From NCBI RefSeq assembly GCF_001625305.1, contig NW_017802392.1, positions 186,001 to 250,000 on the forward strand: DNA of 64,000 nucleotides, read 5' to 3'. Origin of the DNA: Branchiostoma belcheri (Eukaryota > Chordata > Leptocardii > Amphioxiformes > Branchiostomatidae). Of this stretch, positions 27,601 through 42,600 are shown one piece after another. Position numbers and translations under genes: made by a program. The notes below the pieces were generated by a model that searched no databases, was not told the DNA's origin, and worked only from the letters and a program-made list of their open reading frames with translations. Position 1 is the first letter of the stretch, and each line of letters begins with the position of its first letter.

Positions 27601-30600
27601 CTTTCATTGTGTTTCTCTGTATACTGCAAACTTTGCTTGGTGATAATACAGGAAACCCTCATAGTACCACACTAATTTAATTTCTTGGTTAACGGATTTT
27701 TCTAGAAAAACAATGGAGCAGGCGGGCGAAATAAAAAAAAATAGTAAAAACAGGCCTAGGCATCCTATTATGGCCCAAAATGGTACGATAGGAGCCATGA
27801 AGTCAACACACCAGGCTGGTTCAAAATTTAAACAATGAATTTTGAACTTTTAATGATACCATTGCATTAAAAGATGGAATAACTGTAACAACTAGGATGA
27901 AAAGGACTGTTTTCAACTGTTCAGGGCAAAATACGAGCATTTTGCAGTTGATTCTGAATTTTTATTTTTATTTGCAAATCAGAAAAAATTAAGCGGGCGA
28001 ATCCGTTAACCAAGAAATTAAATTGGTGTGGCCTAATACACAGAATTCGTAGTTTGACCGAACCTGAGAAAGAAGGAGGCTTTCTGGACCAGAACAAGTG
28101 AAGAAGGTCCTCTTGGCTGACAGGAAAATAAACGTATAGCATGGGGAAATGTATTTATATGTAAAGCTTAGCGAATCCTAGGGAGTGAAATCGCTCAAGT
28201 AATAAAAAACCTGTTTTGTATTTTGTAGGCAAATCAACGTGGGCTGTTCACACCGGAACACCACTGGATCATCGCTAATGAGGTAAGTGTAAAACCATAT
28301 CCAACTTTGCACATTGTTACCTTGTCGTTATTATTACCTCCATGAAAAATGGCGGTATTGTTTATGGCGTGTCTATATGTTTGGTGTGTCTGTGTGTCTG
28401 TCTGTGTCTCCGCACATTTGTATTCAGTATGTCGTCAGAACACCTTAATAGATTGAGATATATTTTATTTATTTATTTTATTCTATTCACATGTTTTTTG
28501 AGCATTGGATAGGAAGCACTTGTTGTGCTTATGTAAATCCGCTGCTCATAAAACATAATACAAATGTAAACATAAAGATGACATAAAGTAAAACATTAAC
28601 ATAAAATGAAAGTGGCTGGCGCACCAATACCTAGCATAACATTATTGAGATTGGTCAAATCTTCCAGAGTGGTGGATATAGTTAAACACAATATCAAAGA
28701 TACGGCAGTTAGTAGTGTATGGGAGGGAGGGGCTACCAGTAAGAAGTAAAGTACATAATGTGGCGTCGTTTGCGTTGAGTGGGTCGGAAGGAAGTATGTT
28801 TTCAAGATGAAGGCAAGATATGGCTAACAACATTTTGGTCCTTTCAGTATTATAAAATTTGCAGTGTAATAAATAGTGTTCTGGTGTCTCATTTGGATGC
28901 CCACATTTGCACTCGGGACTACTGATACAGTGGTGCTGGAATAGGTGGTAGTTTAGCTGGCTGAAACCAAGCCTGAGTCTGGTACGGTGAGTCACATGGT
29001 GTCCGTGGCCGTGGGAATAGTGAGGATGTCTGGGCATGCTATCAAAGCAAGACTCTAATTCATTTTGGAATGCACGAATGGATGGGGATTCTTTTGCGGT
29101 CTGGGGAAATTTGTTCCAAGAGAGAACAGCAGAAGGCAAGGAAGATTTTTTGTACTTTTCAGTTTTGAGGGTAAAAGGGAGATAATTCTGGTCAGTACGC
29201 AGGCCATAAGGGGTGGAATCACGGTATATATTTGGTATGTTGGTAGGTTGTAGGAAGACAAAGGTCGACCGGCCAAAGTCAAGTATGGGCCTCTTGGTGG
29301 CTGACCTTGGTACTGCAGCAGAACGTCCGGTTTATTGGTGACAGATAGCTTTTCTTTTCAGGAATGAGTGATGTGGGTTTTGTTCCCCTAGCAGCTTTGT
29401 CTTGAACTGCAGGGGGGGGGTCTGACTTTTTTTTTAACGCGGATAAGTCCAGAAAGGAACAACGTGTTTTCATCATTTTTGGTATGTAGGTAGCCTATAG
29501 AGAGATGTACATAATTAAATGCAAATTGTGCAAATAAAGTCTTAATTTTCATAATTAAAGAGAGAATTCTGTAATTACATTGTTTTACATGATGGTACTT
29601 TCATACATGTATGCAATCTACGGCAGGTAGAACCTCAACATATACCAATTATGCAAATAATGACCTAATTTGCATAATTAATGTGAAAATTCTGTGATTT
29701 CTTGATGGTGGAGTGGAATTTTATACCTTATAACATGTGTAAGTTACTTAAAGGTTGACATCACCATGCATATATCATGTAAATATAGAGGTCATTCGCA
29801 TAGCTAATAAGGACATGTTGAATTGAAAGACATTTCACAAGCAAAATATTGTACATTAAGTCTAGAAAACTAATTATATTTAACTTCACTTATAATTATG
29901 GCATATACCTTTCTTCATTAGTACAAAACGGTTCATCAATTTAACGTTTATTTAAATGTTTTTATATGTAACCCGCTAGTACAACGTAATGTGAATTGAA
30001 TTGTATTTTTAGTAATACTTTGGAATACTAGTAATTGTAATGATAATCCAAATGCAAAATAGACATACATTTCGTGCTGGACAGGTTTCAATATTCAACT
30101 AGACGAGAATTAAGCATGTGTCAAAAGGTATCGAATGCAGTGATGTTGTATTACCCAAGCTTTAGGTTAACATCTAGCAAGGCTACAACATTGCCTAATG
30201 ACAGCTAGTTGAAGTGCCTTCGATGTTAACTCCTTTGAGCTTCTTCTAGAGATTGTATCTGGTAGGCAGAGTCCCTGCTGCAGTTCTCACATCATCAAGC
30301 CAAAACAGCCTCTCAAGGCAAGGCTGTCTAATGGACCTCTTTTAAGGCAACGTTCATTTCCCAAGACAAGAGTCGATAACTCCATGTTAAGTAGACCATG
30401 TCTCACCAGAGGGTCATCCGTCTGGATTCTCGGAAGTGTTTTTCGGTTCGCCCTCCAGGTTGAAATATACCAGTGGGAAAAACTGGCTTCCACAGCCGAA
30501 TCAAACCGCCCACCCACCCATTGGAAAATAATTCACGGATGATGTTCAGTAGAACTTGCACTTCTTGCTCCGTCGCTCAGAACCTTTCAGCGTGCCACTA

Positions 30601-33600
30601 GGTTCTCTTCCAGTTCTCATCAATACACCATTAACATACCTGTCTCCAAGTCATTTTACCACAACAGCTTCTTTCCCCGGACTGCAAAATTATGGAACTC
30701 TCTTCCAAACAGTTGCTTTCCGTCCGACTACAATCCACAAAGCTTCAAAACAAAGGTCCACTGCCATCTCCTGACATAACTACATTATACTCACTTAAGT
30801 ACCTCTAGCTCTATGCCTAGAAGTGGCCAAAAATAATTGTCCTTGCATTGAGCGACACCGTTAAAAGAATTGCAAAGTTTGACTTCGCTGCAGTTTCCAA
30901 ATTCTAATAAAAGAGTGTCCAGTCAATATATCGAGACGCACCGGTCCATTAAGATATCGTGTGATGTGTGTTGCCACCCGTTGTTGGATATGTACCTACG
31001 ACAATAGTGCAGTTTGTGGCACAGGATATTACAACACGTCGTTCAAACGCCATTGCTCAGCGTCACACAGCCGTGACAGATGACCACCGTTTCGTTCTGG
31101 CCACAGGTTGCAAACAGTTGAGTACTAAATAAAGGCTACCGAATTTGTGCAAGCGACGACCTTATGTCACTTCTCCCCGGTAGCTAATTCTATCTCAATT
31201 TGGTCCAGCCATTCCGGCGGTATGTCATGGTCCGACTGTGTACAGCCCCACACTGCCGTCCTGTATTGAGAAACTGTGATCTGTTGCTGCTCGGTGGAGA
31301 GGCGATCAATTTGACCCGGGCTTGTTTTCAGTCTTCATTAAAAGTTGCCCTGGGCACTGCCCGGATACTAGACGGGATATGTGACTGGTGATATTCGGAT
31401 AGAAACAATTCATGCCATTATAAACAAGCAAGTGTTTATCATAGTTTAGAGTTTCCGAGATAAAGCCTATGGGGACCTGGGGTACAGTGTAGGTATTCAT
31501 TTGTGGTGGTGTCAACGGTGTCACTCTGAGAAATTGTATTTTCTCTCTAAAAAAATTGCCATGCATGGTTTCCAAAACCGTGCATGTCTAGTATTATGAC
31601 AGAATGGGTTAGGGTTAGGATCTGCCACGGTTCTGGATAGTTGTTGCGTATTCAAGGACGTAGATTTGCCCCAGGCACGATTCCAGATAAGCGTGGACTA
31701 TCCAACACAGTTCTGGATACAAAGACTGCTATACATTGAACAATTGCTCGTCAAATGGCTGGATGAAAATTGATGAGCCTTAACTTTATTTTCAAGCTGC
31801 TACGTGCTCTTACTTCGAAAGACGAAAAATTATAAATGTTGAAAAGTTGTTTATCCACACCACCCGACTTATGGCTTAGGACTATTAATATCTGATTTGC
31901 AGCTTTGAAACATTAATAAGAAAAATCAGGACCTCTCGAAACGTTACCACCCTTCTCAGTCACCTCGATATCAATCCAATCGTGCATAAGAATAATTCTT
32001 CAACCTTTCGCTCACGACCATCCTCCTAAAGCGTCTTGCCGGTTAAAGGATCATCATTACCGGGATAGCCGATGGCGTCGCCTTACCGTCCATGGCGATT
32101 GACTTCTCGTTAGATCCTATCTGTCCTTGAGAAGATTTAGTTTGACAGCCTGGGAAGCTGGAGGCCTATTCTGATATGCTATATGGACTGTGATTGTATA
32201 TTGATTGTCAAAATCTGACAGATTTTCATTATTCTGAGGCAGGCATTGAAAACGCTAGATGATAAGACCTGAACCTGGGAGGGATGTTATAAAAATCGAT
32301 ATTGAAGTCATTCCTATGTGGCGCAGTTGTATGGATTTATTTACAACTTTCTGTCTTGTACACTTTGTAGAAGTGTCTTTACTTTCAAGTCTTTTTACTT
32401 GTTATCGGATGGTACTTTAAAAAATGGTAATGCAATCTTAATTGGGCAATTTGGGTTACTGCGGCTGTTCTTTCTTTGCACAAGTGATATACAAGTTCAA
32501 GTAACGTGTCAAGAAAAATATATGCGTGAAACATAAGTATTTTAGCGAAAGAATGAAATAAATAATTTTAGCAAGATAACGTTAACGTCCATTTAGGCAA
32601 GACACTATCCAATTGCCCACCGAGGTGGACACTCCCTTGCCTATTCACCACTGTATTGGCTGTTGGATACGACTCTGCCACCGAAAGATTTGCTTGGAAA
32701 TTCGAATCTGTATCTGTGTGTAGTCATGGTGCAGAGTACACAGGTAACTTGCTTTCCGTGGAATAAGCGTGTCTATAATATTATAAGCACAATAACTTCC
32801 ATACTAGGCGACTCATTATCTTGCAAAATGATCATTCGCACGTCTCTAAGCCCAGATCATAGTCTTATGATAAGTCCATTTTACTGCAGAAAATGGTTCG
32901 ACTGTAATGACTGCTGTATAGCGGCGTGAGTCCGGGATGACGTGGGAGGGCCGTTCAATTTCCCGCTAATGGATGTCGCCTTACGAGGCACGTCCCGCGG
33001 TATGAAACCAATCATGGCACACACAAGGTGGCCTGATTACATCAAGGCAGTCTGTGTCTATCAACGATAGCAAGTCAAGTCCCTGTCACAAATAGCAGAA
33101 CATGGCTTCCTGAACACTGCCAAACTCTCCCCAACCATCCGTAAATAAGTTCATCAGGTTGGTAAATGACTGAATAGCAAAGTTCCTTTTTATTACAACC
33201 ATTTATTTTTCACTAGCCAACGTTTCGATGACCGTCTGTCATCTTCATCAGGGCAATTCTGACTGGTTTACTGTGCACTGACACTAGATGTTACTTGGTC
33301 CATAGTGCACTAAAGGTGTGACATAGTTCATAGTGCATTTAAGCTAGTTTCAAGACGGGATGGTACACCAGAGCAAGAAAGAAAGAAGCTGAAAAACATG
33401 AAAACAAGTCAGTAGTCACAGACCACATTACAAGAAATAACCGTGTAATAGATCGGGACGGGGCCAAGGTAATAGACCGAGAGGACAACAGATGTATCCG
33501 TAACATCTAGTGTCAGTGCACAGTAAACCAGTCAGAATTGCTCTAATGAAGATGACAGACGGTCATCGAAACGTCGGCTGGTGAAAAATAATGGTTGTGA

Positions 33601-36600
33601 TAAAAAGAACTTTGCTATTCTCCCCAACCATGGTTGAGAGAAGGTCGGGAGCAAGGTCGTCTGTGGTAGGCTGGTGTTCGGCAAGGTTGGCTGTGCCATC
33701 CGAACGTTTCACAATGTTTAAAATATTCGGGTGTGGCCGGGCCATAGTTGGGCCTGGGAGGCTAGTGGTTGGGAGTAGGTCAACCGTGGTCGTAGGATTT
33801 TGTGTTCGTGAGTTCGTGTAAAATGGGCTTAAATAACCCATGTATATATACATCCTCCACACTTTGGCACGGTTTTATTTGATCCCCACCATAATTCACG
33901 AGTAATGTACTCATTACAGTGTAGAATTGTTTGGACATGAGTATCAATATTGAAAAGAAATGTGTGGTAGGCTATGTTACACTTTAGATTGGAGAGATAT
34001 AGGGCTTAACTTCTATTATAGGAATATTCTAATGATGAGGCATGCTCCGAGTAGACTTTTCCTCCTGACGAATATAAAAACTTCTTTACAGATTCTTTGT
34101 CGTCTGTCACTGCTCGAAATCTGCAGCTGTACACATGAATGTCAGTTAAGTCTGGCAATGGTTGCTTTTGGCTTTTATGCCACAAGGGACCATCATCTCA
34201 AATTGGAATTGCCACTTGCTAAGTTAAATGTCAGGAAAAAATTCTTAAGTATCAGAGTTATTCAGGGATGGAACGAGCTACCACCGGAGACGGTGAATCA
34301 GACGACAATAAACAGATTCAAGAGTAGTATCGACGAGTACATACGGAAGAAAATGACCATAGGAGATACTAAGGGCTATCTGCCTTCTGGCTCCTGATTT
34401 GTAGAGATGTAGTCTCCGCAATTCAGGTAAATTCAGGTAAATTCAGGTAAATGTTTTTGATGTTTAAGGCAACGGTTATCAGACTCAACCTGACATGTTC
34501 ACGTACATGTGTAAGCAACTATTCCCACACATTATGCACATAACAAACAAACGAACCCCACATGCAACTAGCGAGCAGTTTTGTGGTCAGGCTTTAGCAA
34601 ACACGAAACCTTTCCGTATCTGGGCGTCACATTGACAAGCGGTCTGAAGTGGGGTGCACATGTTAATAATGTCAAAATTAAGGCTAAATAGACATTGGGA
34701 GTGATAAAACGTAATCTGTGGGCATGTCCAACTAGAGTTAAACCAAAACCACTTGCATACACGCTGTAGGACCGAACCTACAATATGCCTCGACAGTATG
34801 GGATCCATATACAAAGAAAAACAAAGATATACTGGAAAGGGTACAGAATCAAGCGGCAAGATTCTGTATGAACAACTATGGAATGGGTGCTAGTGTCACG
34901 GAAATGAAAAGAAACCTACAGTGGGTGTCACTGGAAGACAGACGTAGAATGTCCAGACTATGCATGATGTACAAAATGACTAATAAACTGGTGGTCGTAC
35001 CAACTACTAAGGACCTAATACCAGCCCAGAAGAGAACATGAAAAAGCCTTGCCTTCAAGTACCAGAGTTATTAACTAAGGATCAAGGTGTTCAAAAATTT
35101 ATTCTTTCCTAGAACTATCGCAGAGTGGAACTCGCTGTCCACCAAATACAGTATTGGCATTATCGTTAGAGAGCTTTAAACAATGTTTAGAGTTCAAGGG
35201 TGTTCAAGGGTTAGGTGTAACAAGTCGTGTAATGTAGCCAGCTGCCGCCGTGCCGCGTGCCTGAGAAGCTGGTTTGTTACGCCGAAAGGCGGTTATACCG
35301 GCTATATAGATACAGATACAGATACATGTCTGTCACACTTACATGGGGCATCATCACGAAATAGCTAAAATAACACCCAGAGCAGGGCTCACTCAACAAA
35401 AGGCGTGGTTTACCAATAGCGGTTATAATAAATACACACAGGGAATCATTACTGGTGCCGTTTGTCGCCTATTATTAAAGCAACCATCACCAGACTTGCC
35501 TGACGTTTATCGCCAAAGGTAAATCCTACTTTCCATGCCGTGTGCCTGACATGCTCGCCCTACTTGGTATGTGCATGTGGTGCGGCGCCTTCTCATCTGC
35601 ATTGGTTGCCTGTAACTTGGCATTAACAGAATTAGTTCTGTTTGTGTGGGTCAATGTTCCGCACCGCTGTTACTTTAACCCTGGGTCGAGGTCGTCGACA
35701 AGGAACAGCGGTAGACAGAAGATCATACTTAAGGCAATACTTCCTATCGGAATGTTGTTACGACTCGCTGGGCTCGTTTAAAAGCTTTCCCGAAGATGAA
35801 GTACAAGTCGGGAAAATCAATGAACACACTTCATGGCTGTGATGATCAAAAAAGAAAGCAATTTTATGGCCTAGAGATGACTTAAACTTTTATCTGCCAC
35901 AATTCATAACCTACGAGGAATAGATGTTAGTAGTTTGACTTCTGTAGTCTGTCGTGTGTATATAAAATCTTCCCGATACTCCTGTATTGTAAAGTGTTAC
36001 CGCCGTTGATAAATGACACTGAGGAGACTAAGTTTTGTTGCAAGATGAAGAGGTCATATTTAAGCGGCCATTGCACTTGTTCCTTTAGAAAGTTCTTACA
36101 AGAAAGAAGCCCTGATGAGCTTGTTATCGATGGTCTAGGAGTCGTTTAAGGACCTTTGTTCCCATTATGGCATCTCAAGAATACTGATGTGTCCGAAAGG
36201 TTACTGTAACAATGTCCTCTGGGAATCGTAGATTTAAAACCTCTGTCACTGAAATGCGCATAACGGGACAAGAGTGACATGTCAAGTAACGAATGGTGTC
36301 TGCTTGTGGCGTGAGAGGCGTCATTTCTACCACAGAGGCCAGGGACAGAATCGTTAGCAGTTCTTTTTTTTTACAATCTTTATTCAGATTCAAGATACAT
36401 AACAATAACGTTGGAAACGAGACAAACTGATACATGAACATGAAACGAATAAACAATTATGGTACAGTAACAAATATACAAAAAAAACCGCTAAACCCAT
36501 AGCTAACTTATCTACTCAAATTCAGAGTGCAATTCCCCCCACTTATCCATGTGCTTTGATACTTCCCCTCTTCTTGCAATATTAATCTCCAATCATGAAA

Positions 36601-39600
36601 ATATTTGACAAAAGATACAAAGTTCGACAATTTTAACATTCCCTGGCGATTTTTGAAACTGTACATTTTTCCTAACAGCATGATTAAATTGGAAATGGCA
36701 GAGCATTGGTCATTCAGATCCCCAAACACTATGTTAAATCCATTCAGTTGCAGAATGGTTTCCGTTTTGTCCTGGAACCAGTCATGAACAGATTCCCAAA
36801 AATAAAAGACTTTAGAACAATAATTATTCCAAAATATGTGTTTTGGTGTTTCTTCCTCCTCACCGCACAAAGAGCAATTTGGCGAGTTTTTAATGTTCCA
36901 GAGATACAATTTCTTGTTTGTGGCCAAGAATTTATGAAGTAATTTAAATTGAAATATTCTGGTTAGCGGTTCTTTCCGTGTCTCGTCCTTCGATTTGTCT
37001 CGATGACGATGATGGAACAGTTCGGAGCAGATGCACTGTTGTTGAAGACACAATACAAGAAATCAAAATTTTTAGGCCTAAATCTTCAAAGGCTAGGTGT
37101 AACAAGTCGTTCGGTGTAATGTAGCCAGCTGCCGCCGCGCCGCGTGCATGCGAAGCTGGTGTGTTACGCCGAGGGGTTGTTATACCGGCTGTAAAGATAT
37201 AGATGCAGAAAATAGGATTTTATGCGTTTTCACACACAAATAAGTGAAAACAAGCTGAAGAGTGCTATGATTTTCACAAGAATAGGATATTTAGTGAGAT
37301 GTCTGCACATCATACAATTCAATATTTGGTAAATTTCGGTAAAACCTTATCATCAGCTTCATGTGATGGTTGTGAATATTTGCCCCGAGTTCAGTGTAAT
37401 TTAGACAGGTTCTTGAAGACTGATGAAACATGGAAAGATGGGCATAAAACAATCTGGAATTGATTTTAACTCGAACTTAAAATCACCCAGGGGCCCGGCA
37501 AGAAAAATACGCCGGGACGAAGCCATAACCTAACTGCCCGGACCCCAGCAGGTGCCCTCGCGGGCGCCTGACTAAGCTTATGACGTCACGTGTGCTGATC
37601 AGTACATCAGGTGTCAGAAGGTGGTTATTTGGGCATTCATGGGTCTACGCATAAACCAGGCTATACCAGCCAGGGGCGTACCAGCCAGGGACACGCCAGG
37701 ATCACCAATGGACCCCGCCAGGGACCCTATAACTGACCGGCCGGACTGTAAGGGACGGTCGGTACCCTACCGCACCCCACACGGGTCAAGACGGGAGACT
37801 GACCGGGCATCAGACGGGTTCTTGACAGAAACCGGCCGTCAAAGGGACCAAAAGTTCGTGAATTTTAAATAGAAGCCGCCTCATGGTGGACATGGAGCCG
37901 TAATGGAACATCTATTTGTGACCCTGACAGCCGGCGCACGCTCGGCTTCATGACGCTGGCCGGCGTCTACACCGGGAACATGCCGCGCGGGCCCCGTTTA
38001 AAACGTGACTCCAGCTTAACTAGAACAAGAGTTCCACGATCTCATACCTTCGCCAAATGATGTTGATCGGTGGACGAATTATACATTTTTATTCATTGAT
38101 TTCGCAAATAAGAGCACCGTTTACATGGGTTTTTCCGTTGATCATACTCTCGACCCAATGATAGCCTAATCTTAATTAAGAAAAAAGGCTATTCTAGTAC
38201 TTCCTCATAAATTATGCAAATATGGTAATGATTTGAATGAATTATGTTTATTGCTGTTCACCTTCACTTAACTTCCAAAAGCGGCAAGTATGAAATTCCC
38301 AGCAGTTACATTTTGACCACTCTCGGAAGGTAACAATTTTAACATTTTTAACAATTTTTTTCGAAATCAGACGAAAATCAATGCGTGCTGATGCCATCCA
38401 TTAAAATTACTTGCTGTGGCCTTATGTTGTTAACTCGTCGTTTTCCAATAATTGAACGTAAATCATCGTGATGGTTATGACGTCTTCCAACACACACAAC
38501 CCCTCTCTGCACGACCGTCCGATTAGGTTAAGCCGTCCTGATAGATCTAAAGTTTCTCCGTGGCCATCTATCTCTCCTGTTTCAAGATAGCAGCGATTAG
38601 CGAGCAAAAATCGACCGATCAGATAAATCAATACCACAGTCAGTGTGATTACCCACTGTCTCTTAAAGCCTGTCATCTGTAGTGCCCGAGGGAGACTACA
38701 CAGATAATCCCTCGGATTTGCAACGTCCTTCAAACACTTGTAAAACAGAGTCCGTTAACATGTTTCAAACATCAGGGTAAGGACGATTTATTCCTGGGAT
38801 TTACGTCGCACTTAGCCATTATATCTACGGATTATTCTTAATACTAGACATCAATAGATCCATTCGGACAAAAAGAAGTTGAAAGAAAGGGAATTTCCTA
38901 ATCCTCGATTTGTATGTACTTGTACATATATAGTCTGTAGCCCCACTGTTCTCGCCAGGATTAATTCTTTTCCCATCATTTCAATTTTGTTTGACGTAAT
39001 TACCTCCATGAAAATGGAGGTATAGTTTTTGGCGTGTCTGTGTGTCTGTGTGTGTGTCTGTGTGTCTCTGTCTGTGTGTGTTTCCGCAACTTTGTAGGCG
39101 GCATAACTTCATAACGCCTTTATGGATTGTGATGATATTTGGTATGCTGATAAGTCTTAGGAAAAAAAAAGGTCAAGGTCAAGGTCAAATATGGGCCTTC
39201 TGGTGGATGACCTTGGTACTGCAGCATAACTTCCGGTTTTTGTATCTTTTGTCATGAACATGCTATGGTCTTGACTTTTTGGTGACAGATAGCTTTTCCT
39301 GTCAGGAATAAGTGGTGTGGGTTTGGTCCCCCTAGCAGCTTGTTCTGGAACTGCAGGGGACTTTCTGGCGAAATCTTTAAAATCTAATAAGTCCAGATAG
39401 GAACAACGTATTTTCATCATATTTGGTGTGTAGGTAGCTGAGATAGAGTTGTACATACTAAAATGCAAATTATGCAAATGAGGACTTAATTTGCATAATA
39501 AAGGAGGAAATTCTATAGTTACAGTGTTTAATATAATAGTTCATTTATGGTTCCGGGTCGGAGTTTAATTCTGACCAGAGTCTAAGTAAGTGCGCAGTAA

Positions 39601-42600
39601 ATCGCCGGAAACGTGACTTTGTATGGTATGTTTTGGCCGCGATATCCCTGAAATCGTAATATCTGTGTACATATCTTTGTATTTTCTGAAAAGCCTGTTA
39701 GTTGTAGCCTTTATAGGTGGCGTAATGTTGGTGGTCCAGCTAAGACTTCCTGGTATTCGTCCGCGCGGATGGTTATGTGGCCTTTTCGCCTGACCGCCGG
39801 GATGGTACGTTCTATATGCGTTCTGGGTGTGTTCGGGCCATCGAAGATAGCGATAAACTTATCGCATCGATTTTAATTAAATTCAAATTTTGGAAACATT
39901 AGGTTCTGAGCTTCTTCGAGTACTAAGCCGTTACCCTGGGAAAATTCGTTTTTTCCATGCAGCCATGGTTAAAAATGACGAAAAAAATGACCCCTTTTTT
40001 CAAAATGTACTTTGATGTGCCTCATTTACCCCTAAATAAATTGGGCGCAGAAAATATCAATCAAGTGTATTGATAAGCGGCACGGCACCCCTTTCCACCA
40101 AAAGAGTGAGAAATTCCGACCCGCGTTTAGTACAGAAATGACAGCCCTTCGGGCTGAGGGTGTCAAATTGCTCGAAATACGGAGGGAAACTCCGGTCCGA
40201 GACCTTATACATGTAATCTATTTAATCTGTGGCAGGAGGAACATCAACAGATACCAATTATGCTAATGATGACCTAATTTGCATAATTAATGTGAAACTG
40301 TGACTCCTTATTGGTGAATGATGGGAATGTTATACCTCTCGACATGTGTAAGTTACTTAAAGGTTAACACCACTATATATATATTATGTTAACGTAGATG
40401 TCATTTGCATAATTAATGAGGACATGTTGAAAGGAAGTATGACAAAGCAAGCCCATATTTCATGGAGGTATGAGATCTCGGAACTCCTGTTGATTGATTG
40501 ATAACAGGCGCGACGACTTAGGGGAAATGATAAGTATTGACCCAAATTTTGCTGACAGAAGCTTAATACGTATTTTAATGACATATTTTTTTTCCATTTC
40601 TTCACACGTCAATAACTAGAACACTGGCTACCAATATATATTTATTGTTGGATATGAAACAAAAGGGAACAATTTTCTTTAGCACAAAAGCAAATGATTT
40701 GAAGTTTTGTAATGCACTGCTGTAATGCTGAGTTGATCTGCTCAAATAGGCGCGTGCATTTCTTACGATCAGTTATCATGAAGAAGAAACAATTGTTCCC
40801 AATGGATTCCTTATCGTTGATGATACAAAACATCTGGTGGCATTCTAGCCACTAAAACGGTAACCATTCCTCAATTAGGCCACAGCAAGTAATATTCATG
40901 GATGACAGCGCACGCGCATTAATTTTCGCCTGATTTTGGAAAAAAAAACAAGAAATTTTGTTGCCTTCTGACAGTGGTCAGCATGAGCAATGGTCATGGT
41001 CAGAAAATGAGCAAAGATGTCTGCTGCCATGCCGGAAGGTGGATGGCAGATAACTATGAAGAGAGGAGACAAGAAAAGGCTCTGATTTAATATTTTGTTT
41101 CTTACTTTGATGCAGTGATATATGCTGGCTGTGTATATGTGATGTTTCCACTGAATCAAAACTATTTGTACAATGATTGAGTCAAACAATTTAAATGTGG
41201 GAACCTTGTTTTTTTCGGCTCGCCTGTTTTTTTTTCGCTCGCTCGCATTAGATTTGGAGTCTGTGGAGGACGTCATCCATAAAATTTACTTGCTGTGGCC
41301 TTACGTCCTTTTTGTACCCAAGTCCCTCTGCCACAGTTCATCATTCTGTGATCGCCGGAAGAGGCACATCTGTGCATTTATAGATGGCTTGTTAGAGAAA
41401 ATCAAATGGTGTAAATCCAACTGAGACCAGTCCTTTGTGTGTAATTATGTAATCGTTCTCTTTAATGTTGTTTCGGCTAATTAGTTACTCCAGGAAAGAC
41501 GCTATATAAGTGGGCTTGCAACGTTTATTGTCTATTAAAAAGAGCGTGACATTCGCTACAGGCGTATGTCTTTAACTCGCTTGAAAAGCTACACCGAGCA
41601 GCAAATACAGTGTTTTCAGAGGACATGACAAACGTTACTTGGCAGCACTACCTAAATACTATAGCTACAAGGGATAGCTTTACGATGTGTATACATGTAA
41701 GATATTCCGTGTCACGAATTTCAGTACAAAAAATACGATGGTAATTCCCATACGTTGCATTTAATGTGAATAAAGGATTTTAAGGTGGAACGTTGTCATG
41801 TTTGTGATGGGCAGCTGGATTGCAAATGACACTAGTAATTCAGCCTCTGGCCGAGAGGTATTTAATTAATAAACTATTATACGCAACCACATTCCTCTAC
41901 AGCAAAGGATCTACCAATTCTGTAATCTAGATAATATTGAAGATGAATGCCATTTTGTAGTTGACTGCACATTATATAGAAATGAGAGGGATTCCCTCTG
42001 TACTTTTAGATAAGTTCCCAAGCTTTAGCTTTAGGCATTTACCAACACAGATGAGCTTTCATTCGAAGGCTACATCTTTCTAAATATATAATAGATAGAA
42101 TAGAAAAATTCGAATTTCTCATGAAACTTGACAAACCATGTATCATTAGCTCAATATGTTCTTACATCTTTAACTGCGTCAAGAAACGAGAAGAAGTTGA
42201 ACCTGTAAATAGTAGATCACATTAGTATTATATAGTATGTAGGTGTCATTGCTGTATCCTTTTCCCTGTTTACCCATGACCTGTACTTAGCTTGATAGAG
42301 CACAAACGTACAATAAAGGTATTTTATTCATTCATTGCCGACGAAGAAAACGATTCACGTTTGTTGTTACAGGCGATCAGCGATCAGAAGATAAAGGCTA
42401 TGAACATGTCGACAGGCCAGCTAACCGTCGCACGAAGGCGCGTTCCTGAGACTGGGTACACTTCTGACTTCCTGGAACATTGGAACTCCTTGTCAGCAAA
42501 CGTGACGAACAACACTGCAGATAGCGTCTACGATATCAAGGTAAAACAAGTAAAATCTGAGATTTTATACCTCCGGGCTTTTTATTGTATATTTTTATAT

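Noticed and set aside
33960-34397. Independent protein-coding gene of 145 codons
   Set aside because: The [17 protein letters not shown] pattern and repeated 3' tail identify a truncated LINE ORF2.
36508-37053. Host gene of 181 codons on the minus strand
   Set aside because: Motifs and the poly(A) tail show an L1/Tx1-like ORF2 C-terminus.
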